DNA of 8,965 nucleotides from Eggerthellaceae bacterium. Its GTDB lineage: Bacteria > Actinomycetota > Coriobacteriia > Coriobacteriales > Eggerthellaceae. The notes beneath the pieces are model-generated. The model had not been told where the DNA came from, made no database searches, and saw only the letters and a list, made by a program, of their open reading frames with translations. A program made the position numbers and the translations under genes. The stretch covers positions 1-8,965 of the forward strand of contig CAAEDC010000017.1 in NCBI GenBank assembly GCA_900754495.1. Reading direction: 5' to 3'. Shown here piece after piece: positions 1-8,804 of this stretch (positions within the stretch are counted from its first letter, which is position 1; each line of letters begins with the position of its first letter).

Positions 1-43
1 GAGGAAGAAGGGCGTGAAGGGAGCGAAGAGCGTTGCTGCCTAG
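1..43 (+). CDS. possible 3' end of an upstream GC-rich gene (partial)
   Basis: Reading from base 2, thirteen codons end at a TAG (41-43) and give a short basic tail, RKKGVKGAKSVAA. Ten of the 13 codons end in G or C, matching the GC-rich genes further right and unlike the AT-richer stretch that begins just after it. Basic C-terminal tails are common in membrane-associated sugar transferases, but no family can be named from 13 residues. Frame 1 is also open, to a TAG at 46-48 (an acidic, cysteine-containing tail), so even the frame is uncertain. The call rests on codon composition alone. Confidence 0.3.
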   Translation, partial: RKKGVKGAKSVAA

Positions 44-52
44 GCTAGCCCC

Positions 53-325
53 TTGTCACACAAACTACCGAAGCCTCATTTTTTATTTGGGGAAAGATAT
101 AGGTCGTGTGACCCCGGATATGGGCTTTCTCCAGTGAAATCAGTAGACTATTCAGATCATCTTGCTTATATTTTCCAAAGTAAAACGTCCTGCTCATTTG
201 ACCAAGTTTCGTCTGGTGAAGAGTCGTTTAGGGAGCGGATCAAAGGCGTCCTGGCATCTATTTTGGGCCTTGATCGATATGTAGCGATGCGTTTCCGATT
301 AAAATTGAAGTTGCGTAAAGGCTGA
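53..325 (+). pseudogene. unrecognised low-GC reading frame, probably the 3' remnant of a truncated gene
   Basis: This frame is open from just after an in-frame stop at 41-43 to the TGA at 323-325. The only early starts are TTG at 53 and GTG at 134, and neither has a convincing ribosome-binding site. The 90-residue product has no recognisable domain; it ends in a basic helix-like tail (roughly residues 62-90, ending RLKLKLRKG), which resembles the C-terminal tails of some polysaccharide glycosyltransferases or pyruvyl transferases. That resemblance is only an impression. Its TGA overlaps the ATG of the flippase gene by one base, an arrangement typical of translationally coupled operon genes, so this frame probably was coding. 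It is clearly AT-richer than bases 1-50 (43% GC by hand count over 61-120). I infer that the 5' part of a real gene was lost at a recombination junction near base 50. It could instead be a short intact gene with a TTG start. Confidence 0.45.
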
Positions 326-1788
326 TGAGAGACGGTACCAAACTAAAATCCGCGACCCTGTCATCCTTGGTGTGGAAATTGCTGGAAAGAAGCGGGTCTG
401 CCGTTGTGGGGATGGTCGTCCAGATTGTTATGGCGCGCCTGCTTGCTCCGGAGCAGTTCGGTGCACTTGCAATCATGCTTGTATTTGTAAATATCGGTAA
501 CGTGATTGTGCAGTCTGGCCTCAACACGGCGCTCGTTCAGAGTCCTGAAGCTACCTCAAACGACTTCTCAACCGTGTTCTGGCTGAGTCTGAGCGTTTCT
601 ATTATACTGTATACTATTGTTTTTGCATGTGCGCCACTTGTTGCTTCTTTCTATTCGTTGGATTCTGTTGTGTGGCCACTACGGTTACTGGCCCTGGTTC
701 TAATTATTAATTCCTATAACTCCGTTCAAGTCGCTGTTGTCCAACGCGCATTAAGGTTCAAGAAGGTTTTTAATGCGACGATCGTTTCAGCGCTTGTCTC
801 AGGGACGGTCGGCGTCTCGTCTGCCCTTTTCGGGGCGGGATTATGGGCTCTAGTTGCCCAACAGCTATCCTATCAAATGACGAATTGTGTTGCTCTTGCT
901 TTCCAGGTTAAGTGGAAGCCGCGATTCGTATTCGAGACCCGTCGGGCAAGGGAGCTTTTTTCCTTCGGTTGGAAGTTGCTCGTGTCTGGTATCCTTGATC
1001 AGGGATACCAGAGCCTCTCTGATCTTGTAGTCGGAAGGCAGTTTTCTACCTTTCAGCTTGGTTTGGTCTCTCAGGGAAAGAAGTATCCCCAGGCGATTGG
1101 AACCATGCTTGATGGTGCGATACAGCCGGTAATGCTGTCTGTTGTCGCTCATGTTCAGGATGATATTGCCTATGTGAAGCGACTTGTTCGCAGGGCTCTC
1201 AAAACCTCCACCTACCTAATCGTTCCCTGCATGGCGCTGTTCGCGGTCGTCGCGGAGCCGTTGGTGAGGCTGCTGCTCGGGGATCAGTGGCTGCCGGCGG
1301 TTCCTTTCCTTCAGATGTACTGCGTGATCTACATGCTGCTGCCGATCCACACCTCCAACCTCCAGGCGCTCAACGGCATGGGGCGGAGCGACCTGTTCCT
1401 CAAGCTCGAGCTCATCAAGAAGGCGTACGGGATCGCCTTCATCCTGCTGGGCGCCTTCGTCTTTCGGGACGTCTACGTTCTCGTCGGGAGCTACATCCTC
1501 TCCGGCATCATCTCCACCTTCGTCAACGCGTGGCCGAACCGCAAGGTCATCGGCTACTCGTACCTGGAGCAGGTCAGGGACATTTGCCCCGCGTTCCTGC
1601 TCGCGGCAGTCTCGGCGGCGGTCGCGTACCCGATCGGGATGCTCGCCCTGCCGGATGTCGCCATCATCCTCCTGCAGGCCGCAATCATGGCGGCCTGCTA
1701 TCTCGGACTCTCCAAGCTCTTCAAGGTGGAGGCCCTCGACTATCTGTTCGCCACCGCCAAGGAGGTCGTCGTCCTCAGGCGGAGGTAG
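325..1788 (+). CDS. wzx: Wzx/TuaB-like polysaccharide flippase (MOP superfamily)
   Basis: A 487-residue polytopic inner-membrane protein of the oligosaccharidyl-lipid flippase type, expected to move lipid-linked repeat units across the cytoplasmic membrane. The length is typical of Wzx/TuaB proteins. The N-terminus shows the family pattern: a hydrophobic first segment leading to ARLLAPEQFG (37-46), then GLNTALVQ (65-72) and STVFWLSL (82-89) followed by a membrane segment ending in APLVASFY (103-110). Further hydrophobic stretches lie near 118-140, 150-192, 212-236, 260-276, 296-318, 328-345, 366-400 and 420-465, and the tail is basic. The ATG at 325 overlaps the preceding stop; AAAGG (317-321) is a close-spaced ribosome-binding site. 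Codon use changes abruptly near codon 290, yet the frame is intact, so the gene appears to be a functional chimera of two related flippases. Flippase substrates cannot be read from sequence. No other family is likely. Confidence 0.9.
   Translation: MRDGTKLKSATLSSLVWKLLERSGSAVVGMVVQIVMARLLAPEQFGALAIMLVFVNIGNVIVQSGLNTALVQSPEATSNDFSTVFWLSLSVSIILYTIVFACAPLVASFYSLDSVVWPLRLLALVLIINSYNSVQVAVVQRALRFKKVFNATIVSALVSGTVGVSSALFGAGLWALVAQQLSYQMTNCVALAFQVKWKPRFVFETRRARELFSFGWKLLVSGILDQGYQSLSDLVVGRQFSTFQLGLVSQGKKYPQAIGTMLDGAIQPVMLSVVAHVQDDIAYVKRLVRRALKTSTYLIVPCMALFAVVAEPLVRLLLGDQWLPAVPFLQMYCVIYMLLPIHTSNLQALNGMGRSDLFLKLELIKKAYGIAFILLGAFVFRDVYVLVGSYILSGIISTFVNAWPNRKVIGYSYLEQVRDICPAFLLAAVSAAVAYPIGMLALPDVAIILLQAAIMAACYLGLSKLFKVEALDYLFATAKEVVVLRRR
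985..1012. repeat. inverted repeat inside the flippase gene
   Basis: Arms TCTGGTATCC (985-994) and GGATACCAGA (1003-1012) are perfect 10-base inverted complements separated by 8 bases that contain the palindrome TGATCA (996-1001). The element lies in the AT-richer part of the flippase coding sequence, around codons 221-229, and does not disturb the frame. There is no U-tract after it, so it does not look like an intrinsic terminator. No function can be assigned. Confidence 0.6.
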
Positions 1789-1794
1789 CGGAAA

Positions 1795-1809
1795 GGGCTC
1801 TCGGAGCCC
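1795..1809 (+). other. small GC hairpin after the flippase stop
   Basis: GGGCTC (1795-1800) and GAGCCC (1804-1809) form a 6-base stem with a 3-base loop a few bases downstream of the flippase TAG. Only a few scattered T residues follow, and not directly, so it is at best a weak terminator, attenuator or mRNA-stabilising hairpin between the flippase and the aminotransferase gene. Whether the 85-base gap also holds a promoter is unclear. Confidence 0.35.
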
Positions 1810-1854
1810 CGGAATTTGAAAGAGAGAATTGCGGAAGCACTTTGACAACGGAAT

Positions 1855-1866
1855 AGGGAAGGAAGG
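1855..1866 (+). promoter_or_regulatory. ribosome-binding site that sets the aminotransferase start
   Basis: The purine run AGGGAAGGAAGG ends 7 bases before the ATG at 1874. This spacing favours that ATG over the in-frame TTG at 1829, whose extra 15 residues (hydrophilic, before the MGNRI start) do not belong to the aminotransferase fold. Confidence 0.7.
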
Positions 1867-1873
1867 CGGCCCG

Positions 1874-3007
1874 ATGGGAAACCGGATCCTCGTGACGCGC
1901 TCGTCCATGCCCCCTCTCGGGGAGTACGTAGACGAGATAGCGCCGCTCTGGGAGTCGCACTGGCTCACCAACATGGGGACGGAACACAGGAAGCTGGAGG
2001 CGGCGCTCAAGGAGAGGCTGCGGGTGGAGAACCTGGCGCTCTTCACCAACGGTCACAGCGCGCTCGAGTGCGTACTCGAGGCGATGGGGCTGCCCAGGGG
2101 CGGCGAGGTGGTCACGACGCCGTTCACGTTCGTCTCGACCACCCACGCCATCGTCCGCAAGGGGCTCACGCCGGTGTTCGCGGACGTGAGGGGATCCGAC
2201 CTTACGCTCGACCCGGAGGCGGTGGAGGCGGCGATCACCCCGCGCACCTGCGCGATCGTGCCGGTTCACGTCTACGGCAACCTCTGCGACGTGGACGCGC
2301 TCGCCGACATCGCGGATCGCCACGGGCTCGCCCTCGTCTACGACGCGGCGCACGCGTTCGGGGTCGAGAGGCTCAACCCCGCGACCGGCGGATGGGAGAG
2401 CGCGGCGTCCTTCGGCGACGCCTCGATGTTCAGCTTCCACGCCACCAAGGTGTTCAACACGATCGAGGGCGGATGCGTCTGCTTCAAGGACGCCTCCCTC
2501 TACGACGTCCTCAACCAGTGGAAGAACTTCGGGATCACAAGCCCCGAGGACGTCGAGTACGTGGGCGGCAACGCCAAGATGAATGAGTTCTGCGCCGCGA
2601 TGGGTGTGTGCAACCTGAGGCACCTCGACGAGGAGATCGCGAAGCGCAAGGCGGTGGCTGATCAGTACTGGGAAAACCTGGAGGGGGCGCCGGGGCTCAC
2701 GGTGTTTCGCCCCGCGGAGGGGGTGCGGCACAACTGCGCCTACCTGCCCGTCCTCTTCGACCCGGAGGCGTTCGGCGCGACCCGCGACGACGTCTTCGAG
2801 ACCCTCGCCGCGGAGGGGATCGGCGCCCGCAAGTACTTCTATCCGCTCGTGAGCGATTTCGCCTGCTACAGGGGCGTGTACTCCTCGGACAGGACGCCGG
2901 TCGCCAAGCGCGCCGCCGAGCGAGTGCTCACGCTTCCCATGTACGCCGATCTCGCGGTCTCCGACGTCGACCGAATCTGCGACATTGTGAGGGGGTGTGC
3001 GCGATGA
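1874..3007 (+). CDS. DegT/DnrJ/EryC1/StrS-family PLP-dependent sugar aminotransferase, VioA-like
   Basis: A 377-residue cytoplasmic PLP enzyme of normal family length, expected to transfer an amino group to a keto nucleotide sugar. With RmlA and RmlB encoded nearby, the likely substrate is dTDP-4-keto-6-deoxyglucose and the product a dTDP-4-amino-4,6-dideoxy sugar. The N-terminal pattern MPPLGEYVDEI...WLTNMG (12-35) is what I recall for the VioA type of 4-aminotransferase. TNGHSALE (58-65) corresponds to the cofactor phosphate-binding turn. VHVYGNLCD (131-139) and YDAAHAFG (156-163) follow, with Asp157 expected to contact the pyridine nitrogen, and Lys192 in FSFHATKVFN is the Schiff-base lysine followed by the family's EGG. 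All expected key residues are present. The next gene overlaps by 4 bases (ATGA), so the two are probably translationally coupled. Regiochemistry (C4 versus C3) and sugar stereochemistry are inferred from context and could be wrong. Confidence 0.9.
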   Translation: MGNRILVTRSSMPPLGEYVDEIAPLWESHWLTNMGTEHRKLEAALKERLRVENLALFTNGHSALECVLEAMGLPRGGEVVTTPFTFVSTTHAIVRKGLTPVFADVRGSDLTLDPEAVEAAITPRTCAIVPVHVYGNLCDVDALADIADRHGLALVYDAAHAFGVERLNPATGGWESAASFGDASMFSFHATKVFNTIEGGCVCFKDASLYDVLNQWKNFGITSPEDVEYVGGNAKMNEFCAAMGVCNLRHLDEEIAKRKAVADQYWENLEGAPGLTVFRPAEGVRHNCAYLPVLFDPEAFGATRDDVFETLAAEGIGARKYFYPLVSDFACYRGVYSSDRTPVAKRAAERVLTLPMYADLAVSDVDRICDIVRGCAR

Positions 3008-4215
3008 GCAAGACCCTTCTGCTCCTTGGGGGCTCCCGCTACCTCTTCCCCGTCATAGACGCCGCACATGAGATGGACGTGGAGGTCGTGACCGCGGACT
3101 ACCTTCCGGACAACATCGCCCACACCGTGTCGGACCGCTACTGCAACGTGAGCATCGTCGGCAAAGAAGCCGTGCTCGAATGCGCCCGTGAGGTTGGCGC
3201 CGACGGGATCATGAGCTTCGCTGCCGACCCCGGGGTGGTTTCCGCCGCCTACGCCGCGGAGAGGCTAGGGCTGCCCTTCCAGGGCTCGTTCGAGGCGGTG
3301 TCGATCCTCCAGGACAAGCAGCGCTTCCGCTCCTTCCTTAGGGAGAACGACTTCAGCTGCCCGGAGATGCGCGTGTTCTCTTCCGCCGAGGAGGCGCGCG
3401 CGGCGGCGGACGGGCTCGCCTACCCGGTGATCGCCAAGCCCGTCGACTCCGCCGGCAGCAAGGGGTGCTCTCGTGTGGATTCGCCGGAGGGCCTGCCGGC
3501 GGCGGTCGAGGAGGCGCTCGGGTTCTCGCGTGGAGGCAGGTGCATCGTCGAGGGGTTCCTGGAGAGGGCTTACCCCTCCTCTGACGCCGACGCGTTCACC
3601 GTCGACGGGCGCTTCGAGTGCGTGTCGTTCACCTCGCAGCTCTTCGACGCCTCCTGTCCCAACCCCTACGCACCGGCCGCCTACGCCATGCCCTGCGCGA
3701 TGCCGGAGGAGGCGCAGACCGAGCTCCGATCCGAGCTGCAGAGGCTCGCGGACCTGCTCGGGCTGCGCTCGGGGATCTACAACGTCGAGGCTCGCGTGGC
3801 GACCGACGGCCGCCCCTACATCATGGAGGTCTCCCCGCGCGGGGGTGGAAACCGCCTCGCCGAGATGCTCCGCTTCGCCACGGGGGGCGTAGCCGACCTC
3901 GTCGCGGCGTCCGTGCGCGCCGCGCTCGGCATGCCCGTCGGGGACGTCGGCATGCCCTCCTACGACGGTTTCTGGCACCAGGAGGTGCTCCACTCCCGCC
4001 ATGCGGGGATCCTTCGCGGCGTGGAGTACGCCCCCGGCTTCCGGGAGGCTCACGTCGCCGACGAGCAGCTCTGGATCCCCCTGGGCTCCGAGGTCGAGGC
4101 GTTCGCGTCCGCGAACTTCGCGTTCGGCTCAGTCATGCTGCGCTTCTCTTCGAAGGAGGAGCTTGCGGAGTTCGAGGCGGAAAAGGGACGTTTCATTAGG
4201 GTGGTGGTTGAGTGA
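3004..4215 (+). CDS. ATP-grasp carboxylate-amine ligase (stand-alone)
   Basis: A 403-residue cytoplasmic ATP-grasp enzyme. The family activates a carboxylate as an acyl phosphate with ATP and joins it to an amine or thiol. An N-terminal Rossmann-like PreATP-grasp region starts KTLLLLGGSR (3-12) and contains ADYLP (31-35). The nucleotide-binding part has Lys145 in VIAKP, the flexible loop SAGSKG (149-154) and Glu183 in IVEGF. Metal ligands are expected at Glu262 (NVEAR) and at Glu275 in IMEVSPRGGGN (273-283), with Arg279 facing the acyl phosphate. The ATG at 3004 is chosen over a GTG at 2995 because it overlaps the aminotransferase stop (ATGA) and follows a GAGGGGG run. The C-terminus overlaps the next gene by one base. 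In this setting I infer that it attaches an amino acid or other acid to the amine of the dTDP-amino sugar, or joins two amino acids first. The substrate cannot be read from sequence. It is similar in layout to the N-terminal half of the next gene's product. Confidence 0.85.
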   Translation: MSKTLLLLGGSRYLFPVIDAAHEMDVEVVTADYLPDNIAHTVSDRYCNVSIVGKEAVLECAREVGADGIMSFAADPGVVSAAYAAERLGLPFQGSFEAVSILQDKQRFRSFLRENDFSCPEMRVFSSAEEARAAADGLAYPVIAKPVDSAGSKGCSRVDSPEGLPAAVEEALGFSRGGRCIVEGFLERAYPSSDADAFTVDGRFECVSFTSQLFDASCPNPYAPAAYAMPCAMPEEAQTELRSELQRLADLLGLRSGIYNVEARVATDGRPYIMEVSPRGGGNRLAEMLRFATGGVADLVAASVRAALGMPVGDVGMPSYDGFWHQEVLHSRHAGILRGVEYAPGFREAHVADEQLWIPLGSEVEAFASANFAFGSVMLRFSSKEELAEFEAEKGRFIRVVVE

Positions 4216-6548
4216 TGTCTGAAAGGGATCCCAAGACCCTTCTGGTCCTCGGAGGCAAGCCGATCGGATCCTCTGAAATCGTCGCGTACGCGAAATCCCG
4301 CGGTACGCGCACGATAGTGGCGGACTATCTTCCCGCGGCGGACTCGCCGGCGAAGCGGATTGCCGACGAGGCGTGGGATGTGAGCACGGCGGACGTCGAT
4401 TCGCTGGAGCGCATGTGCGCCGAAGCTGGCGTCGATGGTGTTGCGGCGGGTGTCCACGAGTTCAACATCGAGAGGATGATCAAGCTTGCGGGCAGGCTCG
4501 GCCTTCCTTGCTGGTGCGACATGAGCCAATGGCGCGCGATGGAGGACAAGGAGTCTTTCAAGAGCCTCTGCCGCGACTTCGACATCGACGTCGCTCGCGA
4601 GTACCTTCCCGAGGAGGCTCTTTTCCTTCCCGACGACGCCTTCCCCCTCGCCGTCAAGCCCCGCGACGGAAGCGGAAGCCGCGGGTTCTCCAAGTGCCTT
4701 GTCCGGGAGGACCTTCCCGGGGCGATCGCGAAGGCCGAGGCGGCGTCTCCGAGCGGAGGCGTCCTTGTCGAGGAGTACATCGACTCCGACGCGGTGATCG
4801 TCCAGTACACAGCGCATAAGGGCGAGATCGCCTACTCGGGGATGCTGGACAAGGCCTCCCGCAAAATGGGGGCCTCCGGCGCCCCGATCATGGCGGTGCA
4901 GGTCGGGCCTTCCGTCCATGAGAGAGAGTACCTGCAGGATGTCGATGCGAAGGCGAAGGCGATGCTCGCGTCGATCGGGCTCCATGAAGGTCCTATCTGG
5001 ATGGAGGCGTTCTGCAAGGACGGCAGGTTCGTATTCAACGAGGCGGGCCTCAGGTTCGGGGGCTCCCTTACGTACCGGTTTGTCGAGAGAATGGCGGGCA
5101 TCGACCAGCTCGACCTCCTCTACGCCTGCGTCATGGGCGAGGAGAGGCCCCCGGTGGAGGCCCGTTTCGAGGAGGACGGCCTGTACATGATCTGGCCGGT
5201 GCACCTGAGGCCCGGCAGGATCGCCGAGGTTCGCGGGCTCGACGAGCTGCGGGCGGATCCTAGAATCGTGGCGGTGACGCCCGTCCACGGCGTTGGGGAC
5301 GAGATCGAGGAGTGGGGCTCGGCCCAGCAGGTCTTCGCCTACATCCACCTCTTCGCCCCCGACGCGGCTGGGCTGCTCCGCGCTGCGAGGGACGCCGCGG
5401 GCGCCCTAAAGGTCCTCGACGAGGAGGGGCACGGGATGCTCACGTGGCTGTTCGACCCCTTCGCAGACGAGGCTTCGTCCCCCGCGTTTCTCAGGGAGAG
5501 GCTGGCATCGCCTCTGCGACACGTGAAGGCGAGGTATCTCACCGACTCCGACCTCGTTCGGGCGTGGGATTTCGACGTCGCCGGGATGCTGGATGTAGTG
5601 GAGCGATCCTTTTGTTCATGGAGGGCAGGAAGGGTGATCCTTCCCGAAAAGTCCTCTCAGATCATCGACGAGGCGTGGCAAAACCGAGTCAACTGCATGC
5701 CGGCGACACTTCTTGAAGAGGCCGTCTCCGGCGTCAAGCTCGTCTCGGTCTTTCCCGAGAACGCGGGAAAGGGAATTCCGAACGTGTCGGGAGCCATCGT
5801 TCTCCTCAGCGCGAGGACGGGCGAGCGCCTGGCGGCAATGGATGCGGGGTTCGTAACCGCACTGCGCACCGCGCTCGTCGGCGCTCTGGGCGCCAAGCAT
5901 CTCTCCAAACGGGAGCCCAGGACGCTCGGGATCCTGGGATCCGGTGAGCAGGCGAAGATGCATGCCCTCGTGCTTTCCAGGCTGTTCCCCTCCATTGCGG
6001 AGTGCAGGATCGCGTCGCGCGATCCCTCTCATGCGTCTGGCGCCGCTTCGGCGCTGAGAGAGCTGATGGACGGTGTTCGACTCGTCGACTGCGGGGCGTC
6101 CTTCGAGGAGTCCGCCTCCGGCGCCGACGTCGTCGTCACCGCCATCAGCGGGCAGGAGGAGATCCTGAAGGCGGATTGGCTGTCTCCGGGCGCACTCTAC
6201 ATCCACGTAGGGGGATTGGAAGACGAGTACGGCGTCGCCTTGAAGGCGGATAAGATCGTCTGCGACAGCTGGGAGGCGGTGAAGCATCGTTCCCAGACGA
6301 TCTCGCGGATGTTTAGGGACGGCGTCCTCTCGGACGGGGACATCTATGCGGACATCGCCGAAGTGGTTTCCGGCGACAAGCCCGGGCGCGATGGCGAGGA
6401 CGAGATCATCTACTTCGACTCGGTCGGGATGGCATTCGCGGACATCGCGATAGCGAACGAGTTGCTTAGCAGGAGCAGGGATTCTGGTGTCGGAATGCCG
6501 ATCGATCAGAGCGGAAAAGATATTTTCCAGATGTTGCAGGAAATGTGA
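4215..6548 (+). CDS. fusion protein: ATP-grasp ligase + ornithine cyclodeaminase/mu-crystallin-type dehydrogenase
   Basis: A 777-residue bifunctional protein. Residues 1-~410 form an ATP-grasp ligase: KTLLVLGG (7-14) and ADYLP (36-40) in the PreATP-grasp region, Lys148 in [12 protein letters not shown] (146-157), VEEY (185-188), Glu264, and the metal-binding [10 protein letters not shown] (275-284). Residues ~438-777 make a full-length ornithine cyclodeaminase/alanine dehydrogenase-like domain: Lys508 in GVKLVS, the P-N...G-P block near 514-523, TGERLA (535-540), TALRTA (548-553), and the NAD-binding LGSGEQA (574-580). The C-terminal signature [12 protein letters not shown]...GR (709-725) and [14 protein letters not shown] (734-747) completes it. 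At the position of the family's catalytic Asp (the G-G/A-D-x-P-G-K segment) this protein has HVGGLEDE, so Glu669 or Asp670 may take that role. ATG 4215 is preferred over GTG 4212; the binding site is weak and translation is probably coupled to the preceding gene. I infer that the dehydrogenase half makes or modifies the amino acid that the ligase half attaches to an amino sugar. Proline, alanine and opine-type products are all possible. Confidence 0.88.
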   Translation: MSERDPKTLLVLGGKPIGSSEIVAYAKSRGTRTIVADYLPAADSPAKRIADEAWDVSTADVDSLERMCAEAGVDGVAAGVHEFNIERMIKLAGRLGLPCWCDMSQWRAMEDKESFKSLCRDFDIDVAREYLPEEALFLPDDAFPLAVKPRDGSGSRGFSKCLVREDLPGAIAKAEAASPSGGVLVEEYIDSDAVIVQYTAHKGEIAYSGMLDKASRKMGASGAPIMAVQVGPSVHEREYLQDVDAKAKAMLASIGLHEGPIWMEAFCKDGRFVFNEAGLRFGGSLTYRFVERMAGIDQLDLLYACVMGEERPPVEARFEEDGLYMIWPVHLRPGRIAEVRGLDELRADPRIVAVTPVHGVGDEIEEWGSAQQVFAYIHLFAPDAAGLLRAARDAAGALKVLDEEGHGMLTWLFDPFADEASSPAFLRERLASPLRHVKARYLTDSDLVRAWDFDVAGMLDVVERSFCSWRAGRVILPEKSSQIIDEAWQNRVNCMPATLLEEAVSGVKLVSVFPENAGKGIPNVSGAIVLLSARTGERLAAMDAGFVTALRTALVGALGAKHLSKREPRTLGILGSGEQAKMHALVLSRLFPSIAECRIASRDPSHASGAASALRELMDGVRLVDCGASFEESASGADVVVTAISGQEEILKADWLSPGALYIHVGGLEDEYGVALKADKIVCDSWEAVKHRSQTISRMFRDGVLSDGDIYADIAEVVSGDKPGRDGEDEIIYFDSVGMAFADIAIANELLSRSRDSGVGMPIDQSGKDIFQMLQEM

Positions 6549-6585
6549 TTGCCTGGAATCTGGGAGAAAGGATGCGGGAACGGAA

Positions 6586-8534
<1,949 letters not shown>

Positions 8535-8605
8535 GAGGATATCCGAGCGGTGAGGCTACCTAAATCTGGCCATTCGTCCTTTCTGCAGTTTCGATAGCAG
8601 GAGGC

Positions 8606-8647
8606 ATAGAAGTGCCGTCGATCTTGAATCGGCGGCACTTCTATTTT
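8606..8647 (+). terminator. strong Rho-independent terminator ending the cluster
   Basis: Bases 8606-8622 pair with 8628-8644 over 17 positions with one G-T wobble (8618/8632) around a 5-base loop (8623-8627), followed by TTTT (8644-8647). It lies about 70 bases after the rmlB stop and is the best-formed stem in the window. There is no matching T-run on the other strand, so it should act mainly on + strand transcripts. An AGGAGG (8599-8604) sits just before the stem. Confidence 0.85.
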
Positions 8648-8804
8648 GAGGCTCGTATTGTCCGCTATGCCCGATGTACACATTTTTCCGAGCACTCGTT
8701 GTCAAATGCGCAAGACGCGAATGAAGCCGTCAATATGGATCGAAAGCTTCGATTGTTGCCCTGGATGCCGCAGATGTCCGAGCATATTCGAAATCGATCG
8801 CCGC
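8648..8804. other. AT-richer gene-free stretch beyond the terminator
   Basis: Composition falls here: 48% GC by hand count at 8701-8760, against 68% in rmlB at 8101-8160. Several frames on both strands are open, but none gives a protein-like sequence with a supported start. A 6-base inverted repeat (ATCGAA 8739-8744, TTCGAT 8748-8753) is present without a following T-run on either strand. I see no tRNA, insertion sequence end or attachment site. Confidence 0.4.

Larger units (their letters stand above)
53..1205. other. AT-richer segment, probably imported by recombination
   Basis: The segment from about base 53 to about 1205 is AT-richer than DNA on either side. Hand counts give 43% GC at 61-120 and 35% at 601-660, against 60% at 1261-1320 and 62% at 1381-1440. 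Within the flippase frame, G/C at third codon positions is 5 of 20 codons (601-660) and 19 of 40 (1081-1200), then 33 of 40 (1201-1320) and 20 of 20 (1321-1380). The right edge falls inside the flippase gene and the left edge lies close to the start of the truncated frame. This fits replacement of part of the cluster by DNA from a lower-GC donor. The endpoints are approximate. Confidence 0.6.

Noticed and set aside
1842..1847. A perfect TTGACA, possible -35 promoter element before the aminotransferase gene
   Set aside because: The bases 16-18 positions downstream (around 1864-1870) are GGCGGC-like, not a -10 element, and overlap the ribosome-binding region.
4050..5348. A 432-codon minus-strand open frame opposite the ATP-grasp genes
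   Set aside because: It is opposite well-supported + strand enzymes, its product is rich in Arg, Asp, His and Leu with no domain, and long antisense frames are expected in GC-rich coding DNA.
8739..8753. Short inverted repeat ATCGAA...TTCGAT as a terminator for the convergent minus-strand gene
   Set aside because: The 6-base stem has a 3-base loop and no T-run follows it in the minus-strand direction.
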